A DNA stretch of 64,000 nucleotides from Blastocatellia bacterium (GTDB lineage: Bacteria > Acidobacteriota > Blastocatellia > Pyrinomonadales > Pyrinomonadaceae): NCBI GenBank assembly GCA_016789265.1, contig JAEUQK010000018.1, forward strand, positions 1 to 64,000. The letters are read 5' to 3'. How positions within the stretch are numbered: the stretch's first letter is position 1; every line of letters starts with the position of its first letter. Made by a program: the position numbers and the translations under genes. Shown here one piece after another: positions 43,672 to 53,202 of the stretch. The notes beneath the pieces are model-generated. The model ran no database searches. It was not told where the DNA came from and worked only from the letters and a program-made list of their open reading frames with translations.

Positions 43672-45951
43672 TTAGTTCAGGTTGAATGAATCATTCGGCG
43701 AAACTATAACTTCGCCGTCTTTTGCGTCAACCATGAATCGTATAGCCGATTTCCATAGATTTGTGATCGGCAATTTCACCTTTTGATCGATGTGCCGTTT
43801 CAAGAAGCGTGCGCCGTATGCAGGACTGAAGCCTTTTTCGGTAAGAGCGTCCACTGCTGCCTCGGTGATCTCCACGAACTTACCTTGCCGCTCCATGTTT
43901 CTCTTTACCTTGCCAAGGTAGAGCCTTGCGATCTCACGAACTTCGTCCATTGTAAGCGGCGAGAAAACGACGATCTCGTCGATGCGGTTGCGAAACTCAG
44001 GAGTAAAGCGAGTTTCTGCCGCCTTCATCACGTCGCCCTTGATCGCCATTACGTCGCCAAGCGATTTCGTGCCGAAACCAAGTGGCTTTTCGTATTTCTT
44101 GAAGTTTTCGCTTCCAAGGTTCGATGTCATGATCACGATGGCGTCTGAAAGATAAACCTTCTTGCCTCTGCCGTCCGTGATCCATCCTTCGTCAAACGCC
44201 TGAAGGAAAATGTTCATCAGGTACGGGTTGGCCTTTTCGACCTCATCAAGCAGCAGCACAGTATAGGGATTATCGCGAAGCTGTTCCGTCAGGATCCCGC
44301 CGCGTTCGCTGCCCACGATTCCGCGAGGCATACCGATCAGCTTTTCAATTCCGACGGTTCCGTCACCGTATTCGCTCATGTCGATACGGATCATCTTGTT
44401 CTCGTCGCCGAACATGAATTCGGCAACGGCCTTCGCGAGCTCGGTCTTTCCGACGCCCGTTGGCCCGAGGAAAAGGAGTACACCGTCCGGGGCGTAGTGA
44501 TTCTCTTTCAGCGGCCCCTTATTCAAACGCAAGCGTTCTGCCACAGCCCGTACAGCCTCTTTCTGGCCGATGACACGCTGCCCAAGATCGAGCTCCATCT
44601 GCGAGAAACGGTCGGCCGTGTCACGATAGATCATATCCTTTGGAATTCGCGATTCCTGGGAAATGACGTCAATGATGTGTTCAGGCCGAACGATCAGATG
44701 TTCAGGCTCGTTGATCTCGACTTTCACCGAGGCAGTATCCAGCCAGCCGATCGCTTTGTCCGGGAGATGAAGATTTCGAATGTACTTCGGCGACATCTCA
44801 AGAGCTGTATTGATGGCCTCGTCCGATATCGTGACCGAATAATTCTTTTCGAGACGCGGTTTCAGGCCCATAAGTATCTGCCGCGTTTCGTCGATCGTCG
44901 GTTCATCGACCTTGACCAGGCGAAAGCGACGCGCAAGAGCTTCATCCTCGCCGATGTACTCCTTGTATTCGGTCATTGTCGTCGCGCCTATGATGCGAAG
45001 CTCACCTCGCGCCAACGCCGATTTGAACATGTTACCGGCATCGCTTGATGTTCCCATCGCAGCTCCCGCACCGATTATCGTATGGGCTTCATCGATAAAA
45101 AGGATGATGTTGTCTTTTTCTTTTACTTCATCGATGATGCCCTTGATGCGTTCTTCGAACATACCGCGAAGCATCGTGCCGGCGACCAGTCCGCCCATCT
45201 GAAGCTGCACAATATGAGAATCCCGCAAACGGGCCGGTACCTTTTCCGGCTCGAGTTCTATCAAGCGGGCTAGGCCTTCTACAACCGCCGTTTTGCCCAC
45301 GCCGGGTTCACCCACGAGCATTGGTGAATTCGACCGCTCCTTGTGCGAAAGGATCTCGATCATTTGGAGTATCTCGCGTTCGCGGCCGATCGTCGGCGGG
45401 ATCTTGTCTTGCCGCGCAAGTTTGTTCATCGACACGCCAAAATGACGTAAGAAGCTCGGAAGCTCGTATTTTTGCCGGGTCCGTTCCTCTTCCTTTTCGC
45501 GTTTCCGAATTCGCGTTCGCGCCGTTTGCGCGACTTCCTCGGCCGGCACGCCGAGATTCTGAAGCACGTCGTTCAATATGCTCCTTTCATCATTCGAAAG
45601 AACGTAGAAAATATCGCTACCATCTATGACACGGCGGCCCTGCGAACGCGCCCGGTCCATTGCACGCTTGAAGAGTTCCGTCGTTTCGGGCGCGATGCGA
45701 AAACCTTTCCCGGTATGCTGGCGGCCGCTGTCGAGACGCTTTTCGATCAAAAGCCTTACCGAACGGGGATCGACCGCAAGATCCCGCATTGTGGAGGTGA
45801 AAAGGTCATCCTCCTCGCGCGCGACGGCGTGCAGGATATGCTCGATAGCGACGTAGTTCTGATCTCGCCTTTTTGATTCGTCGAGAGCCGTTTCCAGCAC
45901 TCGTCTGCCGCTTTCGCTGAATTTGTCCTTGTATGCGTCGATGTCTGCCAT
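43672..45951 (-). CDS. clpC: ClpA/ClpC-type AAA+ unfoldase
   Basis: I use ATG 45951 (MADIDAYKDKFSESGRR); a longer frame to 45999 adds a non-conserved tail. The product has 759 residues: Clp N-domain repeats (about 1-145), AAA-1 with GEPGVGKT, and AAA-2 with GPTGVGKT. No long coiled-coil M-domain of the ClpB kind lies between them. PLGFGTKS in AAA-2 fits the [LIV]-G-[FL] loop that docks onto ClpP. It would unfold substrates for degradation by ClpP, whose gene is not in the window. It is preceded by the grpE terminator and has its own terminator. Confidence 0.87.
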   Translation of the reverse strand: MADIDAYKDKFSESGRRVLETALDESKRRDQNYVAIEHILHAVAREEDDLFTSTMRDLAVDPRSVRLLIEKRLDSGRQHTGKGFRIAPETTELFKRAMDRARSQGRRVIDGSDIFYVLSNDERSILNDVLQNLGVPAEEVAQTARTRIRKREKEEERTRQKYELPSFLRHFGVSMNKLARQDKIPPTIGREREILQMIEILSHKERSNSPMLVGEPGVGKTAVVEGLARLIELEPEKVPARLRDSHIVQLQMGGLVAGTMLRGMFEERIKGIIDEVKEKDNIILFIDEAHTIIGAGAAMGTSSDAGNMFKSALARGELRIIGATTMTEYKEYIGEDEALARRFRLVKVDEPTIDETRQILMGLKPRLEKNYSVTISDEAINTALEMSPKYIRNLHLPDKAIGWLDTASVKVEINEPEHLIVRPEHIIDVISQESRIPKDMIYRDTADRFSQMELDLGQRVIGQKEAVRAVAERLRLNKGPLKENHYAPDGVLLFLGPTGVGKTELAKAVAEFMFGDENKMIRIDMSEYGDGTVGIEKLIGMPRGIVGSERGGILTEQLRDNPYTVLLLDEVEKANPYLMNIFLQAFDEGWITDGRGKKVYLSDAIVIMTSNLGSENFKKYEKPLGFGTKSLGDVMAIKGDVMKAAETRFTPEFRNRIDEIVVFSPLTMDEVREIARLYLGKVKRNMERQGKFVEITEAAVDALTEKGFSPAYGARFLKRHIDQKVKLPITNLWKSAIRFMVDAKDGEVIVSPNDSFNLN

Positions 45952-46085
45952 AAAACTTTTGCGGGGTCCCCGAGATGTCAGATGCCGTGAGGCGGGCAAA
46001 TTATGCCAACCGTTATTGTAACACTTCGACCCTTGTTCCTTTCAAGATTTAAACCGAGCAAAATTCTGCTCGTCGTTAACCGCCT

Positions 46086-46111
46086 AAAAAGCCCGAGAAT
46101 CGATCTCGGGC
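46086..46111 (-). terminator. Intrinsic terminator of the clpB-grpE unit
   Basis: The minus strand has a perfect eight-base stem GCCCGAGA/TCTCGGGC with a five-base loop (46091-46111) followed by TTTTT (46086-46090), 39 bases after the grpE stop. Confidence 0.87.
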
Positions 46112-46150
46112 CGCTTATTTTTCCAGTTTTCGATCCGGTTCGATAATTGG

Positions 46151-46831
46151 TCATTCTCCCGCCGATTGTGCTCGCCCTTTGCCGACCTGTACCTTTGCAG
46201 GCCGAAGAAGCCTGTTCCCGAATCTGTACCCTCGCGAATACTCCGCGGTTATTTTTCCATCCTGTTCTGCATCCACCTCGGCCATGTCGATCGCTTCATG
46301 GAGTTCCGGATCAAAGGCAACTCCGATCGACGGAACCGCTTCGACGCCAACGCTTAGCAACGCTTGTTCAAAGCTGCGGGCCGTGCCGATCACACCGTTT
46401 CGCAGATGATCCAACGACGGATCGGATTCACTTGCCGCAACCGCAAGGTTAAGGTTGTCTAGCACCGGCAAAAGCGTCGTCAGAAAATCGAACTGCGACT
46501 GTTTTGACCGGTCCTCAAGTGTTTTCATCAGACGGGTTCGCATGTCGGCAGTTTCTTTCTCAAGACCCGCCTTTGCTTCCTCAAACTTTGCCTGAACACC
46601 GACAAGTTTTGCCTCTGCCGCCTTACGGCGTTCTGTCTCAGCCTTAAGTGCGGCCTCAAGTTCGATCTCACGGTGCGACTTTACCGGCTCTTTCTTTGGT
46701 TCCGGGTCGTCGGAGACTCGTTCACCGTCAGCGTTGAACCGCCGTTTATCGTTGATAGGTATCTTCAATTCTTCACCCAAATTCTCTTCCATTGGACTTT
46801 CAGTTTCGTTCATTGCAATTTCCCGAAACAT
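46151..46831 (-). CDS. grpE: Nucleotide exchange factor GrpE
   Basis: The 226-residue protein has an acidic, disordered N-terminus and a long coiled coil at about 55-115 (EAALKAETERRKAAEAKLVG). The GrpE core follows with FDFLTTLLPVLDNLNLAV and FDPELHEAIDMAEV and ends in YRFGNRLLRPAKVQVGKG. It releases ADP from DnaK. A second in-frame ATG at 46813 (MNETESPM) has GGGA upstream and is an alternative start. It follows clpB by 28 bases and is probably co-transcribed. dnaK and dnaJ are not nearby. Confidence 0.92.
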   Translation of the reverse strand: MFREIAMNETESPMEENLGEELKIPINDKRRFNADGERVSDDPEPKKEPVKSHREIELEAALKAETERRKAAEAKLVGVQAKFEEAKAGLEKETADMRTRLMKTLEDRSKQSQFDFLTTLLPVLDNLNLAVAASESDPSLDHLRNGVIGTARSFEQALLSVGVEAVPSIGVAFDPELHEAIDMAEVDAEQDGKITAEYSRGYRFGNRLLRPAKVQVGKGRAQSAGE

Positions 46832-46859
46832 TCATTTTAACCTCTTGAACCAAATTGTC

Positions 46860-49472
46860 TTAATTCACAGCCGCCTTTTGTTCACCTTCGACCGGTGTGA
46901 ATACCATTTCGCCATTTTCGGCAGAGACTCTAACGGTCTGACCGCTGGCAATCTCACCTTTGAGAAGCCTGACGGCAAGCGGGTTCTGAACCAGCGTCTG
47001 GATAGCTCGCTTTAAAGGTCGTGCGCCATAAACCGGGTCGTAACCCTCGACAACAATGAGTTCCCTGGCAGAATCGTCGAGTTCAATTGCAATACCACGA
47101 TCTTCCAGCATCTTGCGAAGCTTTTCGAGCTGCACATCGATGATCGAGGCGATCTGCTCTTTGCCAAGCTGTTTGAAAACGACGATGTCGTCGATGCGAT
47201 TCAAAAACTCAGGTTTGAAATGATCTTTGAGAACCTGAAGGACGTCCGCACGAACATCGCGGTCAGCGAGCGGGTTCTCGGTCGCATCCTGGATCGCGCG
47301 GGAACCAAGATTTGACGTCATTATCAGCACAGTGTTTTTGAAATCGACCACGCGTCCCTTGCTATCAGTCAATCGGCCGTCGTCAAGGATCTGTAATAGT
47401 ACGTTGAAAACATCAGGATGGGCCTTTTCGATCTCATCGAAAAGGACGACGGAATATGGTCTGCGACGAACAGCCTCGGTCAATTGACCGCCTTCCTCAT
47501 ATCCAACATATCCCGGAGGAGCACCGATCATTCTGGCAACTGCGTGTTTCTCCATGTACTCCGACATGTCGAGTCGAACCATCGCGCGTTCATCGTCAAA
47601 CAAGAATTCAGCCAAAGCTCTGGCCGTCTCGGTCTTACCGACGCCAGTCGGCCCGAGGAAAATAAATGATCCAACAGGACGATTTGGATCTTGCAGTCCG
47701 GCACGAGCACGCCGCACCGCATTGGCCACAGCTTCGAGCGCTTCGTTTTGTCCGATGACCCGCTTACCCAAATTTGTTTCCATCTGAACAAGTTTCTGCA
47801 TTTCGCCCTCAAGCATCTTTGAGACCGGCACGCCTGTCCATTTTGCTACGACTTCGGCAACGTCTTCCTCATCGACCTCTTCTTTGAGGAAAACACCATC
47901 TTTCTGCAGCGTCTCCAGCCGTTCTTGTTCTGCCTGCAGCAGCTTTTCGAGTTCCGGAATGCGACCGTATTGGATCTCGGCGGCCTTCGCCAGATCACCG
48001 GCCTGCCGTGCGCGCTCAAGTTCTAGTTTCGCTTCCTCAAGCTGCTCCTTGCCCGTTCGCATTTTTTCGATCTCTTCTTTTTCGGACTGCCACTTTGCCT
48101 TCATCGCAGACGACTTCTCGTTCAGATCCGCAATGCGTCTCTCGATATCTTCGAGTCGCGATTTCGATTTTTCATCCGTTTCGCGTGAAAGTGCTTGTCG
48201 TTCTATCTCGAGCTGAAGTATCTCGCGTTCCAGAACGTCGATCTCTTGCGGCAGCGAATCGATCTCGATGCGAATGCGCGACGCTGCCTCATCGATCAGG
48301 TCGATCGCCTTGTCGGGCAAGAAACGATCCGTGATGTAACGGTTAGAAAGCGTTGCCGCAGCGACTATTGCTGCGTCCTTGATGCGAACGCCGTGGTGTA
48401 CTTCGTAGCGCTCTTTTAGGCCGCGAAGGATCGCGATCGTGTCTTCGACCGTCGGCTCACCAACATAGACCTGTTGAAATCGACGCTCGAGTGCCTTGTC
48501 CTTTTCAATGTATTTCTGATATTCGGCTAGAGTAGTTGCTCCGACAGCACGCAGCGTTCCGCGAGCCAGAGCTGGCTTTAACATATTCGACGCATCGATC
48601 GCGCCTTCGCTAGCACCTGCGCCGACAAGAGTGTGCAACTCGTCAATGAAAAGTATGATCTGACCTTCGGCTTTTTCTATTTCTTTAAGAACGGCCTTTA
48701 ACCGGTCCTCGAATTCGCCGCGGTATTTTGCTCCGGCGAGCATCGCCCCGAGGTCAAGTGATACAAGCCTTTTGTTCTTGAGAGTTTCAGGAACATCTCC
48801 CGAAACGATTCGCTGTGCTAAGCCTTCGACAATCGCAGTCTTGCCTACGCCGGGCTCACCGATGAGTACTGGGTTATTCTTAGTCCTGCGTGAAAGGATC
48901 TGAATCGTGCGGCGGATTTCATCATCGCGGCCGATCACGGGATCGAGCTTGCCCTTTCTGGCACGCTCTGTCAGGTCCTGCGCGTACTTTTCAAGCGCCT
49001 GAAAATTTTCTTCGGCGTTTTGGTCAGTAATCTTCGAACCACCCCGCATCTCAGTTACGACCTTTTCGAGATCATCGCGTGAAACGCCGTTTGTACGAAG
49101 GATCCGGCCGGCATCGCCGTCCTTTTCATCAGCGATCGCAAGTAACAGATGTTCGGTCGAAACGTATTCGTCCTCCATTTTTTCGGCTTCTTTTTGAGCC
49201 GCCTGAAAAATGGTATTCGTGCGGGAACTGAAATACTGCTGACCGCCGGAAACCTTAGGGAGCTTTTCAATTGCTGCCTGTACCTCACCGAGGATCGGAA
49301 CGGCATTTGCACCGATCTTACCGAGGATCGGGCGCACAACGCCTTCTTTTTGTTCCAGCATTATTGCCAGAATATGTTCCGGTTCGACCTGCTGGTTTTG
49401 TCCTTTTTCCGCCAGCGAGATCGCTTCCTGCACGGCTTCCTGTCCGCGGATAGTGAATCTGTCGAATCTCAT
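46860..49472 (-). CDS. clpB: Chaperone disaggregase ClpB
   Basis: The product has 870 residues with the full ClpB order. The N-domain (about 1-145, [20 protein letters not shown]) is followed by AAA-1 with GEPGVGKT at about 203 and a coiled-coil M-domain at about 410-525 (rich in Glu/Arg/Lys). AAA-2 has GPTGVGKT at about 605 and [20 protein letters not shown]. It threads aggregated proteins with the DnaK system and has no ClpP-binding loop. It heads a unit with grpE, ended by the terminator at 46086-46111. Confidence 0.95.
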   Translation of the reverse strand: MRFDRFTIRGQEAVQEAISLAEKGQNQQVEPEHILAIMLEQKEGVVRPILGKIGANAVPILGEVQAAIEKLPKVSGGQQYFSSRTNTIFQAAQKEAEKMEDEYVSTEHLLLAIADEKDGDAGRILRTNGVSRDDLEKVVTEMRGGSKITDQNAEENFQALEKYAQDLTERARKGKLDPVIGRDDEIRRTIQILSRRTKNNPVLIGEPGVGKTAIVEGLAQRIVSGDVPETLKNKRLVSLDLGAMLAGAKYRGEFEDRLKAVLKEIEKAEGQIILFIDELHTLVGAGASEGAIDASNMLKPALARGTLRAVGATTLAEYQKYIEKDKALERRFQQVYVGEPTVEDTIAILRGLKERYEVHHGVRIKDAAIVAAATLSNRYITDRFLPDKAIDLIDEAASRIRIEIDSLPQEIDVLEREILQLEIERQALSRETDEKSKSRLEDIERRIADLNEKSSAMKAKWQSEKEEIEKMRTGKEQLEEAKLELERARQAGDLAKAAEIQYGRIPELEKLLQAEQERLETLQKDGVFLKEEVDEEDVAEVVAKWTGVPVSKMLEGEMQKLVQMETNLGKRVIGQNEALEAVANAVRRARAGLQDPNRPVGSFIFLGPTGVGKTETARALAEFLFDDERAMVRLDMSEYMEKHAVARMIGAPPGYVGYEEGGQLTEAVRRRPYSVVLFDEIEKAHPDVFNVLLQILDDGRLTDSKGRVVDFKNTVLIMTSNLGSRAIQDATENPLADRDVRADVLQVLKDHFKPEFLNRIDDIVVFKQLGKEQIASIIDVQLEKLRKMLEDRGIAIELDDSARELIVVEGYDPVYGARPLKRAIQTLVQNPLAVRLLKGEIASGQTVRVSAENGEMVFTPVEGEQKAAVN

Positions 49473-49569
49473 TTCTTTTTTCCCGCTATTCTAACTCAGT
49501 TGAACGTTTATCAGTCCATATAAATAGGCTGGCGTCGGAATGTTAATGCTCATCCTTCGCCAACCCATT

Positions 49570-49599
49570 AAAAGCTGCCGAATAAAGCTTAACCGGCAG
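49570..49599 (-). terminator. Weak terminator overlapping the hsp20 stop codon
   Basis: On the minus strand CTGCCG (49594-49599) pairs with CGGCAG (49575-49580) around a 13-base loop, followed by CTTTT. The left arm lies in the last codons of hsp20, so the hairpin contains the stop codon. Confidence 0.45.
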
Positions 49600-50074
49600 T
49601 ATGTGTCTTCACATTGGCCTCGATCGGCTTAACCAAAGGCTTGATCTCGATCTTCTTCGGTTTTGCCTCTTCGCGTTTTGCCATGGCAAGACGGAGAACA
49701 CCATTATCGAAATGCGCCTCTACATTCTCACTTGAAACAGTCGGCGGAAGCGTGAAGGAACGTGTAAACGATCCATATGCTCGTTCAATACGATGGAAGT
49801 TGTCACCCTCATCCTTCTTTTCAAACTTGCGTTCGCCATGGATGGTCAGAACATTGTTCTCGATCGAGACGTTCACGTCCTCCGGTTTCATCCCCGGAAG
49901 TTCTGCTTCGACGACCAACTGGTCCTTGTTTTCGTAGATATCTACGCTTGGGTTCCAAGCGCCGCGAAGCAATTCATTGTCACCGGCACGCTCGAATCCA
50001 AGATTAAACGCGCGATTTACCTCGTTTTGCAGGCTCCGTAATTCGCGAAACGGGTCGTAAGTGATCAAATTCAT
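49589..50074 (-). CDS. hsp20: Small heat-shock protein Hsp20/alpha-crystallin
   Basis: The 161-residue protein has a short N-terminal arm (MNLITYDPFRELRSLQNEV). An alpha-crystallin domain spans about 45-140 (NPSVDIYENKDQLVVEAELP, ENNVLTIHGERKFE, FDNGVLRLAMAKRE). A C-terminal IEI (I-x-I) anchor follows. It holds unfolding proteins for refolding by DnaK/ClpB, which fits the adjacent clpB-grpE unit. The Shine-Dalgarno AAGGAGG is strong and the promoter at 50139-50168 is near-consensus. Confidence 0.93.
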   Translation of the reverse strand: MNLITYDPFRELRSLQNEVNRAFNLGFERAGDNELLRGAWNPSVDIYENKDQLVVEAELPGMKPEDVNVSIENNVLTIHGERKFEKKDEGDNFHRIERAYGSFTRSFTLPPTVSSENVEAHFDNGVLRLAMAKREEAKPKKIEIKPLVKPIEANVKTHTAG

Positions 50075-50109
50075 TTTTCTACCCTCCTTAACGTCAAGAG
50101 TTTAGTATG

Positions 50110-50138
50110 TTACTTAGCCAATTACTTAGCTACTAAGC
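50110..50138 (-). promoter_or_regulatory. Repeated operator-like sites over the hsp20 start of transcription
   Basis: TTACTTAGC occurs twice in direct orientation (50110-50118 and 50122-50130) with a 12-base period. The second copy also forms the dyad CTTAG-CTA-CTAAG (50125-50137). The sites lie just downstream of the hsp20 -10 box, where a repressor would block transcription. The cognate protein is unknown. Confidence 0.45.
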
Positions 50139-50168
50139 ATAATAAAATATGAGTCTAATCTTGTCAAG
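50139..50168 (-). promoter_or_regulatory. hsp20 promoter with HAIR-like element
   Basis: On the minus strand a perfect -35 TTGACA (50162-50167), 17 bases and TATTAT (50139-50144). The -35 lies in CTTGACA-N7-ACTCATA, which matches the HspR-binding HAIR consensus CTTGAGT-N7-ACTCAAG at five positions in each arm. Confidence 0.6.
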
Positions 50169-50223
50169 TAGAAAGATCAAGGTACAAGTTCCAGTTGAAG
50201 ATATTGTTTTTCTTAGGGTTAGG

Positions 50224-50253
50224 GTGACTTTTTAGTAAGAGGTCGGGTATATT
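50224..50253 (+). promoter_or_regulatory. Candidate promoter of the nucleoside uptake/salvage operon
   Basis: GTGACT (50224-50229), an 18-base spacer and TATATT (50248-50253) lie 30 bases before the first permease gene. The -10 is good; the -35 matches at four of six positions. Confidence 0.45.
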
Positions 50254-50282
50254 AACAACGCAACATTTCCTATATCGCTTAA

Positions 50283-51416
50283 ATGAGAAAGGGCTTGAGT
50301 CCGGGTAGCTTAACCTCCGTGCTTTGCCCGAATCTGATGAAGATATTTCGTGAAATCCTTTGGCCGATAGTTGCGGTCATTGCAGCTTTTATTGTTGGGG
50401 GATTCATCGTTCTATTGATCGGTGACAACCCGTTCGTGACCTATTACCACATGATCGGTAATTCGTTCGGGTCACTCAACGACATTGGCTACACGCTCTT
50501 CATCGCTACTCCGCTGATATTTACAGGACTCGCAGTTGCGGTCGCGTTTCGCTGTGGATTGCTTAATATCGGCGCAGAGGGACAGCTTTATATCGCCGCA
50601 TTTGCTACTGCGTGGGTCGGCATTAAATTCGGCGGGACCGTGGTAAATATCTTCGGCAAGGAAGAGAACTGGTCATGGACCAGTTTGCCGTCGGTACTAT
50701 TGATAGCCGTTTGTGTGGCGACGGCGATAATTGCCGGGGCGGTGTGGGGCGCGATCCCAGGCCTTCTCAAGGCAAAGTTTGGCTCGCATGAGGTGATCAA
50801 CACCATCATGCTTAATTTTATTGCCGTCGCATTAGTAAGCTATTTCACGCAGTACTTCTACAAGATCCCCGGTGATCCAATAATGCAGACAGCTGAGATC
50901 GGGCAAGGGGCTCACATACCGCGGATCAGCCAATACATTCCGGGCATGCCCGATTTCGTTCCGCTCAGTGTGGCCTTTCTACTTGCGATCCTGATGTGTT
51001 TCCTCGTTTATTTTTTGTTATGGAAGACAAAATGGGGCTACGAGTTACGAGCGGTTGGTGAAAACCCGTCGGCGGCCGAGTACGGCGGTATTTCTCCCAA
51101 GAAGCAAATCGTCATCGCAATGACCATTTCAGGCGCACTGGCCGGAATGGTCGCCATTGGCGAGGTGCTCGGATATCGGTATCGTTATTACGACGGATTT
51201 TCGGATGGTTGGGGGTATCTCGGTATCGCAGTTGCGCTCCTTGGCCGCAATCATCCGCTGGGGATCTTTATAGCCGCTATCTTTTTCGCTGTGTTGAAAC
51301 GCGGCGAGATCTTCGTTGATATTGAAACACGGTTTGTCTCAAAAGACCTGGTCGAGGTGTTGCAGGCTATCATCATAATTTTCGTCGCGTCGCTTCAACG
51401 GTATTCAAGGAGGTAG
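50283..51416 (+). CDS. Nucleoside-type ABC transporter permease (YufP/NupP-like)
   Basis: This 377-residue permease of the BPD_transp_2 group has about ten membrane segments. Its motifs are FRCGLLNIGAEGQLYIAAF, GSHEVINTIMLNFIAVALV and the inner loop ELRAVGENPSAAEYGGI. ATG 50337 (MKIFREILWP) is an alternative start closer to homologue length. It would pair with the next gene in a nucleoside importer. Its ATPase and BMP-type lipoprotein partners, usually in the same operon, are absent here. Confidence 0.85.
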   Translation: MRKGLSPGSLTSVLCPNLMKIFREILWPIVAVIAAFIVGGFIVLLIGDNPFVTYYHMIGNSFGSLNDIGYTLFIATPLIFTGLAVAVAFRCGLLNIGAEGQLYIAAFATAWVGIKFGGTVVNIFGKEENWSWTSLPSVLLIAVCVATAIIAGAVWGAIPGLLKAKFGSHEVINTIMLNFIAVALVSYFTQYFYKIPGDPIMQTAEIGQGAHIPRISQYIPGMPDFVPLSVAFLLAILMCFLVYFLLWKTKWGYELRAVGENPSAAEYGGISPKKQIVIAMTISGALAGMVAIGEVLGYRYRYYDGFSDGWGYLGIAVALLGRNHPLGIFIAAIFFAVLKRGEIFVDIETRFVSKDLVEVLQAIIIIFVASLQRYSRR

Positions 51417-51417
51417 G

Positions 51418-52338
51418 ATGAGCGAACTTCTAACACCGACATTTTTACTTATCCTGCTCTTCTCGACGATCCGGCTCGCGACTCCGCTGATCTTCGCGGC
51501 CTTAGGCGGATTGTTCTCCGAGAGGTCTGGGGTGATCAATATTGCTCTCGAAGGCTTGATGCTTTCAGGTGCGTTCACCGCTGCTGTCGTAACTTACGAA
51601 ACGAGCAATCCGTATCTGGGGTTCGTCGCCGGAATGTTCTCGGGAGCATTGGTCGCGCTGGTCTTTGCGATCGCGGTGATCAAATTTGAAGCCGATCAGG
51701 TAGTCGCCGGGTTCGCTATCACGATGTTGATGTTCGGGCTTCCGGCGGTGATCAGCAGCCGCCTGTATGACGCGTCGGGAGCGACCAACCAGATCGATAA
51801 GGCCTATCTATTGCCGGAGATAGTGATCGGACTGCCTTGGGTAGCGATTCTGGCGTTGGCGCTTGTGCCCCTCGTTTGGTACATACTCTATAAGACTCCG
51901 TTCGGACTTCGGCTGCGGGCCGTTGGCGAGAATCCGTCCGCCGCAGATTCAGCTGGAGTTAATGTCTACAAGCTCCGATATACAGCGGTCATCATTTCCG
52001 GGATCCTTGCGGCAGCCGGTGGTGCATATTTGTCGATCGGGCAAGGATCGTTCTTTACGAAAGGAATGAGCGCGGGCCGGGGATATATTGCGCTTGCAGC
52101 TTTGATACTGGCTAAATGGAAACCGATCCCGGTTCTGCTCGCTTGTCTATTTTTCGGATTCACCGAATCATTGGCGATCCAGCTTCAAGGCGTTGTGAAG
52201 CTGCCTTCAGGCGATGAGATCCCGGTGCAGTTCATACAGATGATCCCGTACGTGCTCACCATTATTGTCCTTGCCGGATTTATCGGTCTTTCAAGGGCGC
52301 CGAAGGCACTGGGCATTCCATACAGAAAAGGGAATTAA
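51418..52338 (+). CDS. Nucleoside-type ABC transporter permease (YufQ/NupQ-like)
   Basis: This 306-residue permease has about nine membrane segments. ALGGLFSERSGVINIALEGL near the N-terminus and the loop GLRLRAVGENPSAADSAGV repeat the signatures of the first permease. It starts one base after the preceding stop, with AAGGAGG nearby, and would form the heterodimeric channel of a nucleoside importer. The salvage enzymes following it support that substrate class. Confidence 0.87.
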   Translation: MSELLTPTFLLILLFSTIRLATPLIFAALGGLFSERSGVINIALEGLMLSGAFTAAVVTYETSNPYLGFVAGMFSGALVALVFAIAVIKFEADQVVAGFAITMLMFGLPAVISSRLYDASGATNQIDKAYLLPEIVIGLPWVAILALALVPLVWYILYKTPFGLRLRAVGENPSAADSAGVNVYKLRYTAVIISGILAAAGGAYLSIGQGSFFTKGMSAGRGYIALAALILAKWKPIPVLLACLFFGFTESLAIQLQGVVKLPSGDEIPVQFIQMIPYVLTIIVLAGFIGLSRAPKALGIPYRKGN

Positions 52339-52347
52339 GTTTTACCC

Positions 52348-53202
52348 ATGAGTTACGAAAACGCCGTCGAAGCGGCTGATCTCATAAAGTCGAAGTATCC
52401 CCACACTATCAAGACCGCAGTCGTCTTAGGGAGTGGTCTGGGAGCATTTGCCGACGAACTTCAAAACGCGGTCAAGTTACCTTATGAACAGATACCGCAT
52501 TTTTCGCGATCGACCGTAGCGGGCCATGCGGGACAGCTAGTGCTTGGCGAATTAAGCGGTGTCCATGTCGCTGTTCAGCAGGGCCGTTTTCATTATTACG
52601 AAGGCTACGAGATGCACCAGGTGATGTTTCCGGCACGCGTGTTTGGGCGAATGGGCGTTGAAAATCTGATCCTAACAAACGCCGCGGGAAGCGTCGATCC
52701 TGAAATGAAACCCGGAAGCCTGATGTTGATCACGGATCACATGAACTGCATGGGGGTGAATCCTTTGCGGGGGAAAAACGACGAGCGCTATGGCGCGCGG
52801 TTTCCTGACATGACCCAGGTCTATGACCGTGACCTGCAGAAAATAGCCGACGAAGAAGCGACGGCGATCGCGCACGAACGATTTGAAAAGGGAAGAGATG
52901 CGGAAAGGACTGACTTTCTGCATCGCGGCATATATTGTGCGCTTTCGGGCCCAACGTACGAGACTCCTTCAGAAGTGAGGATGTACCGCCTGCTCGGAGC
53001 GAATGCCTTGGGGATGTCAACCGTGCCTGAGGCGATAGCGGCCCGCCATCAGGGAATTAAGGTCCTTGGCATCTCGTGCATAACAAATCTTGCGGCCGGG
53101 ATGACAGGCGAGAATATCAACCATGACGAAGTAATGGAAACCGGAGCGCGCGTGGCCGATATTTTCAAAGAATTGCTGCGTCGAATAATTGCGAGACTAT
53201 GA
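52348..53202 (+). CDS. punA: Purine-nucleoside phosphorylase (trimeric type)
   Basis: The product has 284 residues with VVLGSGLGAFADELQ (phosphate loop), GHAGQLVLGELSG, GRFHYYEGYEMHQV, LTNAAGSVDPEMKPG and GPTYETPSEVRMYRLLGA. These are the signatures of trimeric PNPs acting on inosine and guanosine. It splits them with phosphate into base and (deoxy)ribose 1-phosphate in the cytosol. It overlaps the next gene by four bases. Confidence 0.93.
   Translation: MSYENAVEAADLIKSKYPHTIKTAVVLGSGLGAFADELQNAVKLPYEQIPHFSRSTVAGHAGQLVLGELSGVHVAVQQGRFHYYEGYEMHQVMFPARVFGRMGVENLILTNAAGSVDPEMKPGSLMLITDHMNCMGVNPLRGKNDERYGARFPDMTQVYDRDLQKIADEEATAIAHERFEKGRDAERTDFLHRGIYCALSGPTYETPSEVRMYRLLGANALGMSTVPEAIAARHQGIKVLGISCITNLAAGMTGENINHDEVMETGARVADIFKELLRRIIARL

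Noticed and set aside
46000-46085. Sigma-54-like promoter before the ClpA/C-like gene
   Set aside because: The minus-strand TTGGCATAATTTGCC looks similar, but the GG-GC spacing is eight instead of ten.
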